A stretch of 28,442 bases of DNA from Nostoc sp. GT001 (GCF_030382115.1 NZ_JAUDRJ010000003.1:242916-271357); one strand, 5' to 3'. Shown: positions 17,201-24,609, counted from the stretch's first letter. Numbers and translations are program-made. The notes: a model not told the origin generated them from the sequence alone.

Positions 17201-17232
17201 ATGCCCTTACTTTTTAGCAAGGGCATTTTTTT
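17201..17232 (+). terminator. Rho-independent terminator after the PEP-CTERM gene
   Basis: ATGCCCTT (17201) pairs with AAGGGCAT (17219-17226) across a 10-base loop and is followed by seven Ts. It is the clearest intrinsic terminator in the window. The 17019-17200 stretch before it shows no gene and is probably the 3' UTR. Confidence 0.85.
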
Positions 17233-17335
17233 CTAAGATAGTTATCAAATACAAAACTATTCAGGCAATTCTCTAAATAATCTCGGTAACGCTCATGACA
17301 TTTTTCAAATATAGGCAGACAAGCTCTTAGTTATT

Positions 17336-17563
17336 GTGATTATTCAATTCCTGAATTACTATTCCTTATTAAAAGAAATTGATAATTTAAGCAGAGAATA
17401 AAAGATACAATTAATTCATTATTTGACTAGACAAATAGAAAAGAAAGACCCCAAAACAGAATCAGAAAATTTAGTTGAATTATTTCAAAGCTCTCCTCTA
17501 GTTGGTGTGGATATAGATTTAAAACGTCAAAGAGACCTTGACAACCGCCAACTAGAATTATGA
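17336..17563 (+). pseudogene. Broken antitoxin gene of a VapBC-type pair
   Basis: Reading from a GTG at 17336 gives YYSLLKEIDNLSRE, then an in-frame TAA at 17399-17401, then KIQLIHYLTRQIEKKD... through to ...QRDLDNRQLEL and a TGA at 17561. The residues on both sides of the stop join naturally (LSRE-x-KIQLIHYL), so one base change (for example GAA to TAA) appears to have killed it. The gene ends in an ATGA overlap with a PIN-toxin start, the usual layout for VapB upstream of VapC. Family assignment rests on that context. Confidence 0.7.
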
Positions 17564-17640
17564 ATTATATTTTAGATACAAATATTATTTCTGAATTACT
17601 GATTATCTGTGCGATCGCTCTAGTACCTATCCATTGCTAA
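17560..17640 (+). pseudogene. Truncated VapC-type PIN toxin remnant
   Basis: The frame starts MNYILDTNIISELL, the signature N-terminus of PIN-domain VapC toxins with the first catalytic aspartate (D6), then loses similarity and stops after 26 residues. The ATG overlaps the antitoxin stop (ATGA). The remaining roughly 100 residues of the toxin are gone, apparently by deletion. The fusion point is followed by a HIP1 octamer (GCGATCGC). Confidence 0.75.
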
Positions 17641-17693
17641 GTAATAATCAGATTTAACCGCTATAATTTTAGTGAGTTTTAGGGAAACCAGCC

Positions 17694-18371
17694 ATGTTAG
17701 AGTACAGTCTGCCGAGGTACTTGCCAAGCGCCGAAGAACTACCCGACTCTGATGAAACGCCTGTGGATAATGAACTGCAAGAATTAATACCAGGCTTGCT
17801 GAAAGCAATATTGCTGATACTTTGGGCGGAACGCATGGACTGGTTCTTTGGCATAGATATGGGTATTTATTATCACCCCGATAAACCACCAATTGTACCA
17901 GATGGATTTTTAAGCTTAGGGGTAGAACGGTTCTATGATGAGGAATTGCGTCCTAGTTATGCGTTGTGGGAAGAAAAAGTTTTACCAAGTTTAGTGCTAG
18001 AGGTGGTATCTCAAATTTACCGTAAAGAATATACAACTAAATTAGATGAATATGCAAATTTAGGCGTACTTTATTACGTAATTTATTCTTCTCGCCGTCG
18101 CCGCAAACCGCGTTTAGAAGTGCATAAATTAGTCAAGGGTAAGTATGAATTGCAAGCAGGAAATCCGGTTTGGCTACCAGAAATTGGCTTAGGAATAGGA
18201 TGCGATCGCGGGAATTATTCTGGTGTCACTAGAGAATGGCTTTATTGGTATGATCAGTCAGGAAAACGCTATCCTACACCTTACGAGAAGATTCAACAAA
18301 CTGAACAACGCGCTCAACAGATGGCAGACAGGTTGCGATCGCTTGGCATAGATCCAGATAATCTTGATTAA
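17694..18371 (+). CDS. Uma2-family (DUF820) protein
   Basis: This 225-residue protein belongs to a longer Uma2 subfamily. It starts LPRYLPSAEELPDSDETPVDNELQ, has putative metal-binding D70 (VPDGF) and E103 (LVLEVVSQ) and a K116-containing helix (YTTKLDEYANLGVLYY), then a C-terminal coiled-coil-like tail (EKIQQTEQRAQQMADRLRSL) ending GIDPDNLD. The nuclease-like fold is known for the family; the function is not. Its final 34 bp are repeated exactly at 19249-19282 and, in inverted orientation with one mismatch, at 25721-25760. It lies between a dead vapBC pair and a live one. The ATG follows GGGAAACCAGCC, a weak ribosome binding site. Confidence 0.88.
   Translation: MLEYSLPRYLPSAEELPDSDETPVDNELQELIPGLLKAILLILWAERMDWFFGIDMGIYYHPDKPPIVPDGFLSLGVERFYDEELRPSYALWEEKVLPSLVLEVVSQIYRKEYTTKLDEYANLGVLYYVIYSSRRRRKPRLEVHKLVKGKYELQAGNPVWLPEIGLGIGCDRGNYSGVTREWLYWYDQSGKRYPTPYEKIQQTEQRAQQMADRLRSLGIDPDNLD
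18338..18371 (+). repeat. 34-bp repeat, copy 1 (3' end of the Uma2 gene)
   Basis: The last 34 bp of the Uma2 gene, from ATCGCTTGGC to CTTGATTAA including the stop codon, are identical to 19249-19282. With copy 2 it forms direct repeats 911 bp apart that enclose the VapBC-type module. Similarity to copy 3 extends over 40 bp (18333-18372). Confidence 0.9.
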
Positions 18372-18527
18372 TCGCTTGCTAGTACATCTGCATCGCTCAA
18401 CGAATCCAGCAAGAAAATAATCATCAGGATTCATAGTGCTGTGTTGTTGACGTAGGAATATCAATACTCGCGATCGCAACGCAAGTAACTCTTAGAGAAG
18501 CTATACCAAGGCTAACGCACTCAAAAC

Positions 18528-18923
18528 TCAAGTAAATGGATTAAGTATGGTAATACCGCATCCCTCGAAGTCTTTTGTATTTCTGGTTATTAATGTAATT
18601 TGGTGAATTTCGGCAGTTGCGGCAATGATTATGTCCGCTTGAGTGCGAGGTTTTCCTTGAGTTTGTAAGTATCCTCTTAATTCATCCGCACGTTTAGCAA
18701 TTTCTGGGCTAATAGGAATTACCTGACAATAAGTGACCAAAAAATTATCAAACCAAGTTTGAATTCTCTGGTTTGGCTTTGCTGATAAACCATAGCAAAT
18801 TTCTTCTAAGGTAATAGCACTCAGAAAAATTGATGAGATGCTTTGACTCCAGGTGATGACTCCAGGATTGGGTATTGGACGAGCTAATTCACTGATAATG
18901 TTAGTATCGCAAAGAAAGCTCAT
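18528..18923 (-). CDS. vapC: VapC-type PIN-domain toxin ribonuclease
   Basis: VapC toxins are Mg-dependent ribonucleases held inactive by their antitoxin. The 131-residue product has the PIN-domain acidic set: D6 in FLCDTNIISEL, E40/E41 in AITLEEICYG, D97 in RTQADIIIAATA, and D118 in RNTKDF. The frame is open from a TTG at 18938, but the ATG at 18923 is chosen because TGAGG lies six to seven bases upstream and because the PIN domain then begins at the N-terminus as usual. The antitoxin stop ends one base before this ATG, so the two are translationally coupled. All catalytic residues are present, so it is probably functional. Confidence 0.9.
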   Translation of the reverse strand: MSFLCDTNIISELARPIPNPGVITWSQSISSIFLSAITLEEICYGLSAKPNQRIQTWFDNFLVTYCQVIPISPEIAKRADELRGYLQTQGKPRTQADIIIAATAEIHQITLITRNTKDFEGCGITILNPFT

Positions 18924-18924
18924 G

Positions 18925-19200
18925 CTATTCCTCAGCAAATGGGATAGGGCGATCGCTACATCGTGCAGGTGTCTCTAAAATGTAATTTTCTTCAGCACAG
19001 ATTTGACGTAATTCTACAAAAGCATTGGCGAGGGAAGAGGCTTTTTGTTCCTGATGCCAAGCAAGGAACTCTTGAAAAAGTTTTGGTTCTACAATTGCAG
19101 CAACTAATTTGTCCTGCTTGAAGATTAATTGAGGTTCTGATGCAATAGCATCAATTACCTCTGGCAGTTTTTGTTGTGCTTCGTCAAGTTTCCAGTTCAT
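18925..19200 (-). CDS. Phd/YefM-type antitoxin partner of the PIN toxin
   Basis: The 91-residue protein starts MNWKLDEAQQKLPEVIDAI and continues EPQLIFKQDKLVAAIVEPKLFQEFL, the layout of the Phd/YefM DNA-binding fold, followed by a C-terminal region rich in charged residues (EELRQI-like) that would wrap the toxin. It precedes the PIN toxin with a one-base gap and its 3' end contains the toxin's ribosome binding site. Such antitoxins normally repress their own promoter. The 34-bp Uma2-end repeat lies about 50 bp upstream of its start, so the promoter must lie within or beside the repeat. Confidence 0.85.
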   Translation of the reverse strand: MNWKLDEAQQKLPEVIDAIASEPQLIFKQDKLVAAIVEPKLFQEFLAWHQEQKASSLANAFVELRQICAEENYILETPARCSDRPIPFAEE

Positions 19201-19248
19201 TTGTTTTAAATGTTGGACTGCTGATTATAACTTAACGTAACTTTAGAC

Positions 19249-19282
19249 ATCGCTTGGCATAGATCCAGATAATCTTGATTAA
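19249..19282 (+). repeat. 34-bp repeat, copy 2
   Basis: Identical over 34 bp to the end of the Uma2 gene (18338-18371) and in the same orientation. In this copy the upstream bases (CTTTAGAC) do not continue the Uma2 reading frame, so only the 3' tip is present. It lies between the VapBC-type and ParE-type modules. Confidence 0.9.
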
Positions 19283-19291
19283 GCTATCTAT

Positions 19292-19582
19292 TCAGATTCT
19301 CTTAGCCCAGTAATTTGGTTGACGTTGAAGGTGCATAACTGCAACTATTAAAATTTGCTGCTCTTTGATGGCATAAATTATCCCATAGGGAAAACTGGCT
19401 ATGCGGCAGCGTCTTGTATTCTTTGATAATTGAGTCCATGCTTCTGGGAACTGTTCAATACGATTGAGAGTGCGTTCTACTTCAGCAATAAATGCGTCTC
19501 CCATCTCACGGCTGATGTTGTCATAGTAAGCAACAGCATCATCTAATTCCTGTTTGGCATCAGGATGAAAATTATAAGCCAT
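19292..19582 (-). CDS. ParE/RelE-family toxin
   Basis: The 96-residue protein begins YNFHPDAKQELDDAVAYYD, continues FIAEVERTLNRIEQFPEAW and RRCRIASFPYGIIYAI, and ends IVAVMHLQRQPNYWAKR, all typical of the RelE/ParE toxin fold, with the ParE-like FPYGIIY block. Targets (gyrase or ribosome-bound mRNA) cannot be told from sequence. Its ATG overlaps the antitoxin stop (TAATG), so they form one operon. Confidence 0.9.
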   Translation of the reverse strand: MAYNFHPDAKQELDDAVAYYDNISREMGDAFIAEVERTLNRIEQFPEAWTQLSKNTRRCRIASFPYGIIYAIKEQQILIVAVMHLQRQPNYWAKRI

Positions 19583-19812
19583 TACTTACTCCTAGAACGT
19601 AGCTCTCGCAATACTTGTTCACCAGGAATTAAATTAACTTCGCCTTGTTCAACAGCTTCAAATCTTTGCTCTGCTTCTTCTGCCCAAATAGCATCTATTT
19701 CTGCTTGATTTTCAGCATCCAGACTTTTAAATAAATGTTCAGCCAGCATTGCTCTTAACCCTGGAGGTAAGGACAATGCAGTATTGAAAATGTCGTCATA
19801 AGTATTAACCAT
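19582..19812 (-). CDS. Addiction-module antitoxin (TIGR02574-like)
   Basis: This short acidic protein reads MVNTYDDIFNTALSLPPGLRAMLAEHLFKSLD, then AEIDAIWAEEAEQRFEAVEQGEV and IPGEQVLRELR. That matches the small antitoxin family that pairs with RelE/ParE toxins in cyanobacteria. The longest frame starts at TTG 19836; the ATG at 19812 gives the usual 76-residue length and removes eight non-conserved residues. The stop overlaps the toxin start (TAATG). Confidence 0.87.
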   Translation of the reverse strand: MVNTYDDIFNTALSLPPGLRAMLAEHLFKSLDAENQAEIDAIWAEEAEQRFEAVEQGEVNLIPGEQVLRELRSRSK

Positions 19813-19909
19813 AGTTTTTTCCAGATTTAAGAGCAAGTCATCTTGATTTTAGTTTAGGTTACTTTTTCTGTATCTAGCTAAATACTCAAAACTGTGATCG
19901 CAGCACTCA

Positions 19910-20192
19910 CTACTTTAGTCGCCAAATTTTGATGGTCTGGTCATCACTACCACTGGCAAGGGTTTTGCCATCTGGGCTAAAGGCTACGGAACTAACCGAG
20001 TTAGAAACAAGATTCATTCAGCTTGTCTAAATCTTCTGCTAAATAGGTTTTACCAAATCCCCCACCACCTAATGTTTTTATCGGGCGATAGCGGTTTCTC
20101 AACACCACCAATCCTGTGCCGCAGTTAGAGCCAAACATTGTGCGATCTGGATCGGGCGGATTATGGCAAGCTGGATTGAGGCAGCAGATCAT
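19910..20192 (-). pseudogene. Scar of a Ser/Thr protein kinase-WD40 gene
   Basis: From an ATG at 20192 the frame reads MICCLNPACHNPPDPDRT, LRNRYRPIKTLGGGGFGKTYLAED, then [12 protein letters not shown] at 20001. This is the N-terminus of a cyanobacterial Hanks-type kinase (zinc-ribbon-like head plus the nucleotide-binding glycine loop), cut before the catalytic lysine. In a shifted frame the DNA goes straight on with [20 protein letters not shown] and [13 protein letters not shown], the last blade of a WD40 propeller. So the two ends of a kinase-WD40 gene remain and everything between, probably well over 1 kb, is deleted. The second CxxC of the head is degenerate (GSNCG). Confidence 0.85.
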
Positions 20193-20398
20193 AACTGTGC
20201 ATCTATAAGCAAATTGTATTTATTATCGCTTAAGCACGACCTACTTCTGGTAGAAACTGCAAAATAGTGTATAAATTACGTTTTTCTGCTCGACAGGGTT
20301 GCTCATAAGCAACTCACTGAACAGGTAGATGATACCCTAATGGCTTGTTGGTAGTGAAGCGATGATTAGGGACTTCCAAGAAATAAATTATCCAATCT

Positions 20399-20462
20399 TG
20401 TGGGGTGGGCATCTTGCCCGCCTTTGACTTTGACTGTGGGCGGGCGAGACGCCCACCCCACA
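20399..20462. repeat. Long GC-rich inverted repeat (MITE-like)
   Basis: Arms of 24 bp, 20399-20422 (TGTGGGGTGGGCATCTTGCC...) and 20439-20462, pair with only two mismatches around a 16-base loop. The word GGGACTTCC occurs on both sides (near 20369 and 20490). Both the hairpin and the flanking word are typical of dispersed, nonautonomous elements in Nostoc. The element's true ends cannot be fixed from one copy. Confidence 0.7.
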
Positions 20463-21080
20463 ATAAATAGTTGTATATTTTTTTATTTGGGACTTCCTTA
20501 GCAGTTTAACTGTTTACGATTATGTCAAAACTGCATCGAAAAAGATTCCAGGTTTAAAGACTGTCGCTTAACAGTTAGGCGATCGCTTTAATGCTATCAA
20601 AGGTAGACCTACTAAAGCTGCGTCTGGTTCTTGAGTCTTTGAACTCCATTAGTAAGCCTCTACAAGTTTCGTGGCTAGGGTAGCATAGCTTTACGCCGCT
20701 ACAGCAATCAACAATTATTTAACTGCTATGAGAATATCTACTTATTCTGCCGCTCTAAGATTTTGTGTTGGCTATTCCCACACATCTATATAATAAGAAA
20801 ACAGTCGCAATGAGCGATAACTATATTTTGAAACGTATACATACATACAGACAGCAAATCCTAAAAGAAAATAAAGAAACCTGTCTTTCGCCTATCCAAA
20901 TAATAAGATACTAATAGTAATAGGATATACAGAAAATAGATTTATAGCCTTACTAAATTCATATTTGAGTGCATCTGAGTACAGCTTAATATATTGCAAA
21001 ATATCTTGACGAAATCTTAGCAAATGCTTACGGGTAAGGTTTCTTGTAGCATGAACATAAATTCTTAACCCCTGCCCCAA

Positions 21081-21156
21081 AAATACTAGTACCCCCATCA
21101 TTAAATACTAGTGCCCCTACCCCAAGATAAATTTTAAGTTTATCTAGAGTCGGGGT
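21081..21156. promoter_or_regulatory. Direct repeats and hairpin upstream of cysE
   Basis: AAATACTAGTRCCCCY occurs twice (21081-21096 and 21103-21118), 22 bp apart, i.e. about two helical turns. Directly after the second copy AGATAAA (21125) pairs with TTTATCT (21139), flanked by ACCCC and GGGGT. The block lies about 130-200 bp before the cysE ATG. Paired sites on one helix face suggest regulator binding, but this is inference. Confidence 0.4.
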
Positions 21157-21285
21157 TTCGGCGTTTGAGTACAACCTTAATCAATCCAATAAATCCAATC
21201 AGCATTGAGTTTTGTATCGAGTTGGATGTCACCTGATATAAGCATAAAAATAGCAGATGAATCTTTTACCAGATAGACATTACCG

Positions 21286-22029
21286 ATGCAACAGTCTTTA
21301 GACAGTATTAGCGATCCCCCCAGTACCAAAACACAGGATTCTGCACATAAATCCATGCTGAAAAATCTCCTCTCTGGCGTTTTTTTTGAGCCATTATTGA
21401 GTGATTTTCGCATTATTTTTGAGCGCGATCCCGCAGCACGGAATTGGCTAGAAGTGGTGTTTTGCTACCCTGGATTACACGCCCTATGTTTGCATCGTCT
21501 TGCTCACTGGTTACATGGTCGAGGAGTCGGTTTTATTCCCCGTTTCATTTCCCATTTGGGGCGATTTTTGACCGGTATTGAAATTCACCCAGGTGCAGAG
21601 ATTGGACACGGCGTGTTTATCGACCACGGAATGGGAGTAGTCATTGGCGAAACTGCGATCGTCGGTGACTATACACTGATTTATCAGGGCGTCACCCTTG
21701 GCGGAACTGGTAAAGAAACTGGTAAGCGTCATCCCACAGTCGGCAAAAATGCAGTGATTGGGGCGGGTGCGAAAGTTTTAGGTAATCTGCAAATTGGCGA
21801 TCGCGTCCGTATTGGTGCAGGTTCCATTGTCTTGCAAAATGTCCCCAGCGACTCCACAGTTGTGGGAATCCCCGGCCGAATTATTTCTCGCAACGAAAGC
21901 GGCGTCAGCCTTTCTCCCTTAGAACATGGAAAGCTACCCGATGTGGAAGCAACCGTGATTCGTTCTTTGCTCTCGCGCATCGAAGAACTCGAAAAACAAC
22001 TGCAAACTTTAAAAGTCAAGAGTCATTAG
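21286..22029 (+). CDS. cysE: Serine O-acetyltransferase (CysE/NifP type)
   Basis: CysE makes O-acetylserine from serine and acetyl-CoA, the precursor of cysteine. The 247-residue protein has the helical N-terminal part ([34 protein letters not shown]) and a left-handed beta-helix of hexapeptide repeats with [14 protein letters not shown] (111-124), [16 protein letters not shown] (135-150) and GIPGRII (194-200). A coiled tail ([15 protein letters not shown]) replaces the feedback-sensitive tail of E. coli CysE. About 25 residues precede the conserved start, and M24 is an alternative initiation site. Placed at the head of the nifV-Z-T cluster, it corresponds to the gene called nifP in other diazotrophs, supplying cysteine sulfur for nitrogenase Fe-S clusters. 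Confidence 0.93.
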   Translation: MQQSLDSISDPPSTKTQDSAHKSMLKNLLSGVFFEPLLSDFRIIFERDPAARNWLEVVFCYPGLHALCLHRLAHWLHGRGVGFIPRFISHLGRFLTGIEIHPGAEIGHGVFIDHGMGVVIGETAIVGDYTLIYQGVTLGGTGKETGKRHPTVGKNAVIGAGAKVLGNLQIGDRVRIGAGSIVLQNVPSDSTVVGIPGRIISRNESGVSLSPLEHGKLPDVEATVIRSLLSRIEELEKQLQTLKVKSH

Positions 22030-22101
22030 TCATTAGCAAAGGACAAAGGACAACTGACAAATGACAACAGACAAAGGACAAATGACAAAGGACAAATGAC
22101 A
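22030..22101. repeat. GGACAAA/TGACAAA heptad array
   Basis: At least seven degenerate heptads (GGACAAA, TGACAAA, TGACAAC and similar) run from the end of cysE into the start of the next gene. The ATG at 22096 of that gene is itself part of the array, so array expansion or contraction would change its leader. Confidence 0.75.
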
Positions 22102-22326
22102 AATCACGTTTTGCAGATTCCTTTGAGCGATCGCTGGCGAATCTATCACCGTTTGCAAGAGTTAAAAATTAATTGCTCTTGTCCCCCTGATGGTTCTTTA
22201 CGAGTGCAAGTGAACAATTTACTGGAAGTAATTCTAATTCGTAGTACAGTTATGCAACTTCTTGCTTCTCGTAACGAATTATTAGAATGGCTAGAGCGTT
22301 GCTGGCGTTACAGTAATGAGTCATGA
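22096..22326 (+). CDS. Asr1405/Asl0597-type small protein in the nif cluster
   Basis: The 76-residue product (IPLSDRWRIYHRLQEL, INCSCPPDGSLRVQVNN, LLEVILIRSTVMQLLASRNELLEWLERCW) resembles the small conserved protein I remember as Asr1405, which lies between the serine acetyltransferase and nifV in Anabaena. Two cysteines sit close together (NCSC). No membrane segment or enzyme motif is seen and the function is unknown. The ATG lies in the heptad array and is the only ATG available; a start further in would cut conserved sequence. It is followed by about 300 bp with no gene, including a weak hairpin (AATTGGGA...TCCCAAATT near 22573-22606). Confidence 0.75.
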   Translation: MTNHVLQIPLSDRWRIYHRLQELKINCSCPPDGSLRVQVNNLLEVILIRSTVMQLLASRNELLEWLERCWRYSNES

Positions 22327-22632
22327 TTATTTCAAAAAGACCTAATTCAGAGACGATTAATCTTGAATTCATGACGCAAATACTGGACTTTATCCTTTTT
22401 GTTCATAGATGCACAAAGCTCAAATAGGTTTAGAGTTTGAAGCTACTGTCCGCTAGCAGAATTTGTTGCAGACTGAGATGGATTAGATGGGGTTTAGATT
22501 TTGTTGGGTCTACTAAATCTGAAATTACCCTGACATATAGCAACAATTAGAAAGGCGAAATTCTCAAATATAAATTGGGATTTCTGATTTTTAATTTTTT
22601 CCCAAATTAAGAAATTGAAAGTTCAATCAATT

Positions 22633-22830
22633 ATGGCGATTCGGAACAGAGATATAAAACTACTCAATTTTTTGCACAATGAACTTGAACTTTCAAATGC
22701 CGATATTGCTGTAGCTCTGCGACACCGTGAATTAGAAAATGGCCCACTACCGATGCTCCTCTGGCAGTATGGTTTCGTTGATTTGGAGCAGCTAGGAAAG
22801 ATATTTGATTGGCTAGCAGACCACAGTTAG
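22633..22830 (+). CDS. DUF2949-type small protein in the nif cluster
   Basis: A 65-residue protein with a compact helical pattern: IKLLNFLHNELELSNADIAV, ALRHRELENGPLPMLLWQYG and FVDLEQLGKIFDWL. The block RHREL-NGPLPMLLWQYG is what I recall from DUF2949, a cyanobacteria-specific family of unknown function. The frame is open from a TTG at 22615; the ATG at 22633 is preferred because it begins near the conserved region. In Anabaena a related gene occupies the same place before nifV. Confidence 0.75.
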   Translation: MAIRNRDIKLLNFLHNELELSNADIAVALRHRELENGPLPMLLWQYGFVDLEQLGKIFDWLADHS

Positions 22831-22911
22831 CTAGTTTTTACCCCTTAGCTTTAAGTAGCATTATCTGCCTAAATTACACCCAAATGCACTAGAAAAGATG
22901 AGGTTACGAAG

Positions 22912-23028
22912 ATGATTACATCCTTAATTGCTGGATTTTGTGTATTACTTTGTTCGGGATTTGCTAATAGTTATATTAGCTCATTGCTACTCGAAGACAT
23001 TTCAACTGACATCGGTAAAAACGATTAG
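22912..23028 (+). CDS. Possible 38-residue membrane microprotein
   Basis: An ATG at 22912 with GAGG eight bases upstream opens a frame reading MITSLIAGFCVLLCSGFANS then a short acidic tail. The first 18 residues would form one membrane helix or signal. It lies in the 371-bp spacer between the DUF2949-type gene and nifV, in the same direction. Conservation in related strains would be needed to accept it. The rest of that spacer shows no strong structure. Confidence 0.35.
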   Translation: MITSLIAGFCVLLCSGFANSYISSLLLEDISTDIGKND

Positions 23029-23201
23029 TAATTTATACATTGATTTAGTTCCTTGCCATACAGATGTGATGCTAATAATGGGGCAATAATTAAGGATCAT
23101 GTATCCTACATTATGAATTGTGATATTTTTAGCATTTACCATCACGAGGGATTGTAGAGGGAAAGGATATTAAGAATACTTCCAAGAGAGGGATATTTGC
23201 A

Positions 23202-24335
23202 ATGAATCAAATCATAATTAATGACACTACACTACGTGATGGTGAACAAGCAGCAGGTGTTGCTTTTACCCTAGAAGAAAAAGTAGCGATCGCTAAATTT
23301 CTCGATGCTATTGGTATACCGGAATTAGAAGTGGGTATACCGGCAATGGGCGACGAAGAAACCCGTGCGATCGCCGCAATTTCTGACTTGGGTTTACAAG
23401 CAAAACTCTTGGGCTGGAACCGCGCTGTCATCTCAGATATCAAGGCTTCCATCGCCTGTGGTTTGAATCGGGTGCATATTGCCATTCCCGTCTCTGGTAT
23501 CCAAATTGCCACTAAATTTCATGGTCAGTGGCGAGTAAGTTTGCAAAAACTCAAAGACTCAATCCACTTCGCCCTCGATCAGGGTCTTTGGGTAGCAGTC
23601 GGCGGAGAAGATTCTTCCAGGGCTGATGAAAACTTCCTCTTAGATGTAGCACTTTATGCCCAAGAGTGGGGTGCATCCCGCTTCCGTTTCTGCGACACAG
23701 TAGGAGTTCTCGACCCCTTCACCACCTACACCAAAGTCCAAAGGTTGGTTTCAGCGTTGACGATTCCCCTAGAAATCCACACGCATAATGATTTTGGTCT
23801 GGCAACTGCCAACGCCCTTGCGGGTATCAAAGCCGGAGCTTCATCAGTGAATACCACAGTTAACGGATTGGGTGAACGGGCAGGAAATGCAGCATTAGAA
23901 GAAGTTGTCATGGCGATTAAACGCATCTACGGCGTTGATTTGGGCATTGACACACCAAGTTTGCTGGAACTTTCTCAACTAGTTGCAGCCGCATCAGGAG
24001 CCGATGTACCACCTTGGAAAGCGATCGTTGGCGAAAACACTTTTGCTCACGAATCAGGCATCCATGCTCACGGGGTATTGCAAAATCCCATTACCTACGA
24101 ACCATTTGCACCTGAAGAAGTGGGTTGGGAACGGCGTTTAGTAGTAGGTAAACATTCTGGACGGCATTTAGTTGCTAACTTGCTAGAACAGCATGGAATT
24201 TTCTTGAATTCCCAAGAAACCCAATCTGTTTTAGATGCAGTACGCCATCAATCGGTACAGAAAAAACGCAGTTTGACGACAGAAGAACTGTTGAATTTGG
24301 TCAGAGAACAGAGGTACTCTCATGCAACGCGATGA
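23202..24335 (+). CDS. nifV: Homocitrate synthase NifV
   Basis: NifV condenses acetyl-CoA and 2-oxoglutarate to (R)-homocitrate, the organic ligand of FeMo-cofactor. The 377-residue protein has the DRE-TIM signature [15 protein letters not shown] (8-22), HTHNDFGLA (193-201, metal-binding histidines), NGLGERAGN (221-229) and [15 protein letters not shown] (277-291). It lacks the C-terminal LeuA regulatory domain, which separates it from 2-isopropylmalate synthase. The ATG at 23202 follows GAGAGGG by about nine bases. It overlaps nifZ by 14 bp. The roughly 370-bp spacer upstream suggests it may also have its own promoter. Confidence 0.96.
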   Translation: MNQIIINDTTLRDGEQAAGVAFTLEEKVAIAKFLDAIGIPELEVGIPAMGDEETRAIAAISDLGLQAKLLGWNRAVISDIKASIACGLNRVHIAIPVSGIQIATKFHGQWRVSLQKLKDSIHFALDQGLWVAVGGEDSSRADENFLLDVALYAQEWGASRFRFCDTVGVLDPFTTYTKVQRLVSALTIPLEIHTHNDFGLATANALAGIKAGASSVNTTVNGLGERAGNAALEEVVMAIKRIYGVDLGIDTPSLLELSQLVAAASGADVPPWKAIVGENTFAHESGIHAHGVLQNPITYEPFAPEEVGWERRLVVGKHSGRHLVANLLEQHGIFLNSQETQSVLDAVRHQSVQKKRSLTTEELLNLVREQRYSHATR

Positions 24336-24609
24336 ATTAGAACTAAACTTGCCACCCGCTTTTGAAATTGGTGAAAAAGTCAGAGTTCGTAAACTGCTAA
24401 AAAACGATGGTACCTTTCCTGGTAAGGAAGTCGGCCAAGTTTTAGTGAACAAGGGAGATATCGGTTACATAGCGAGTATAGGCACATATTTGCAGACTTC
24501 CTATATATATGCTGTGCATTTCTTAGAAACAGGGTTTGTCGTCGGCTGCAAGAAAAAAGAACTAGAATCGGTTGAGGAATCTCATGAAAGTAATGCTACG
24601 GATGAATGA
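24322..24609 (+). CDS. nifZ: Nitrogenase maturation protein NifZ
   Basis: NifZ assists formation of the second P-cluster in the MoFe protein in Azotobacter. The 95-residue product has the NifZ core: [36 protein letters not shown] and [19 protein letters not shown]. The start codon lies within the last codons of nifV (14-bp overlap), and the end overlaps nifT by 26 bp, so the three genes are translationally coupled. No anomaly is seen. Confidence 0.95.
   Translation: MQRDELELNLPPAFEIGEKVRVRKLLKNDGTFPGKEVGQVLVNKGDIGYIASIGTYLQTSYIYAVHFLETGFVVGCKKKELESVEESHESNATDE

Larger units (their letters stand above)
20193..21285. other. About 1.1 kb without credible genes, upstream of cysE
   Basis: No frame with a recognisable product is present on either strand. 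The stretch holds a strong inverted repeat (20399-20462), a pair of 16-bp direct repeats with a hairpin (21081-21156), and otherwise AT-rich sequence with only short frames. It may contain decayed genes beyond recognition. The promoter of the nif-associated cluster should lie toward its right end; I could not point to a -10/-35 pair or an NtcA-like GTA-N8-TAC site with confidence. Confidence 0.5.

Noticed and set aside
18373..18480. Minus-strand words MNPDDYFLAGFVE and, one frame over, DADVLAS, suggestive of a LAGLIDADG endonuclease remnant
   Set aside because: Only about nine residues match, the two pieces are in different frames, and no other part of such a protein is present. Too short to support.
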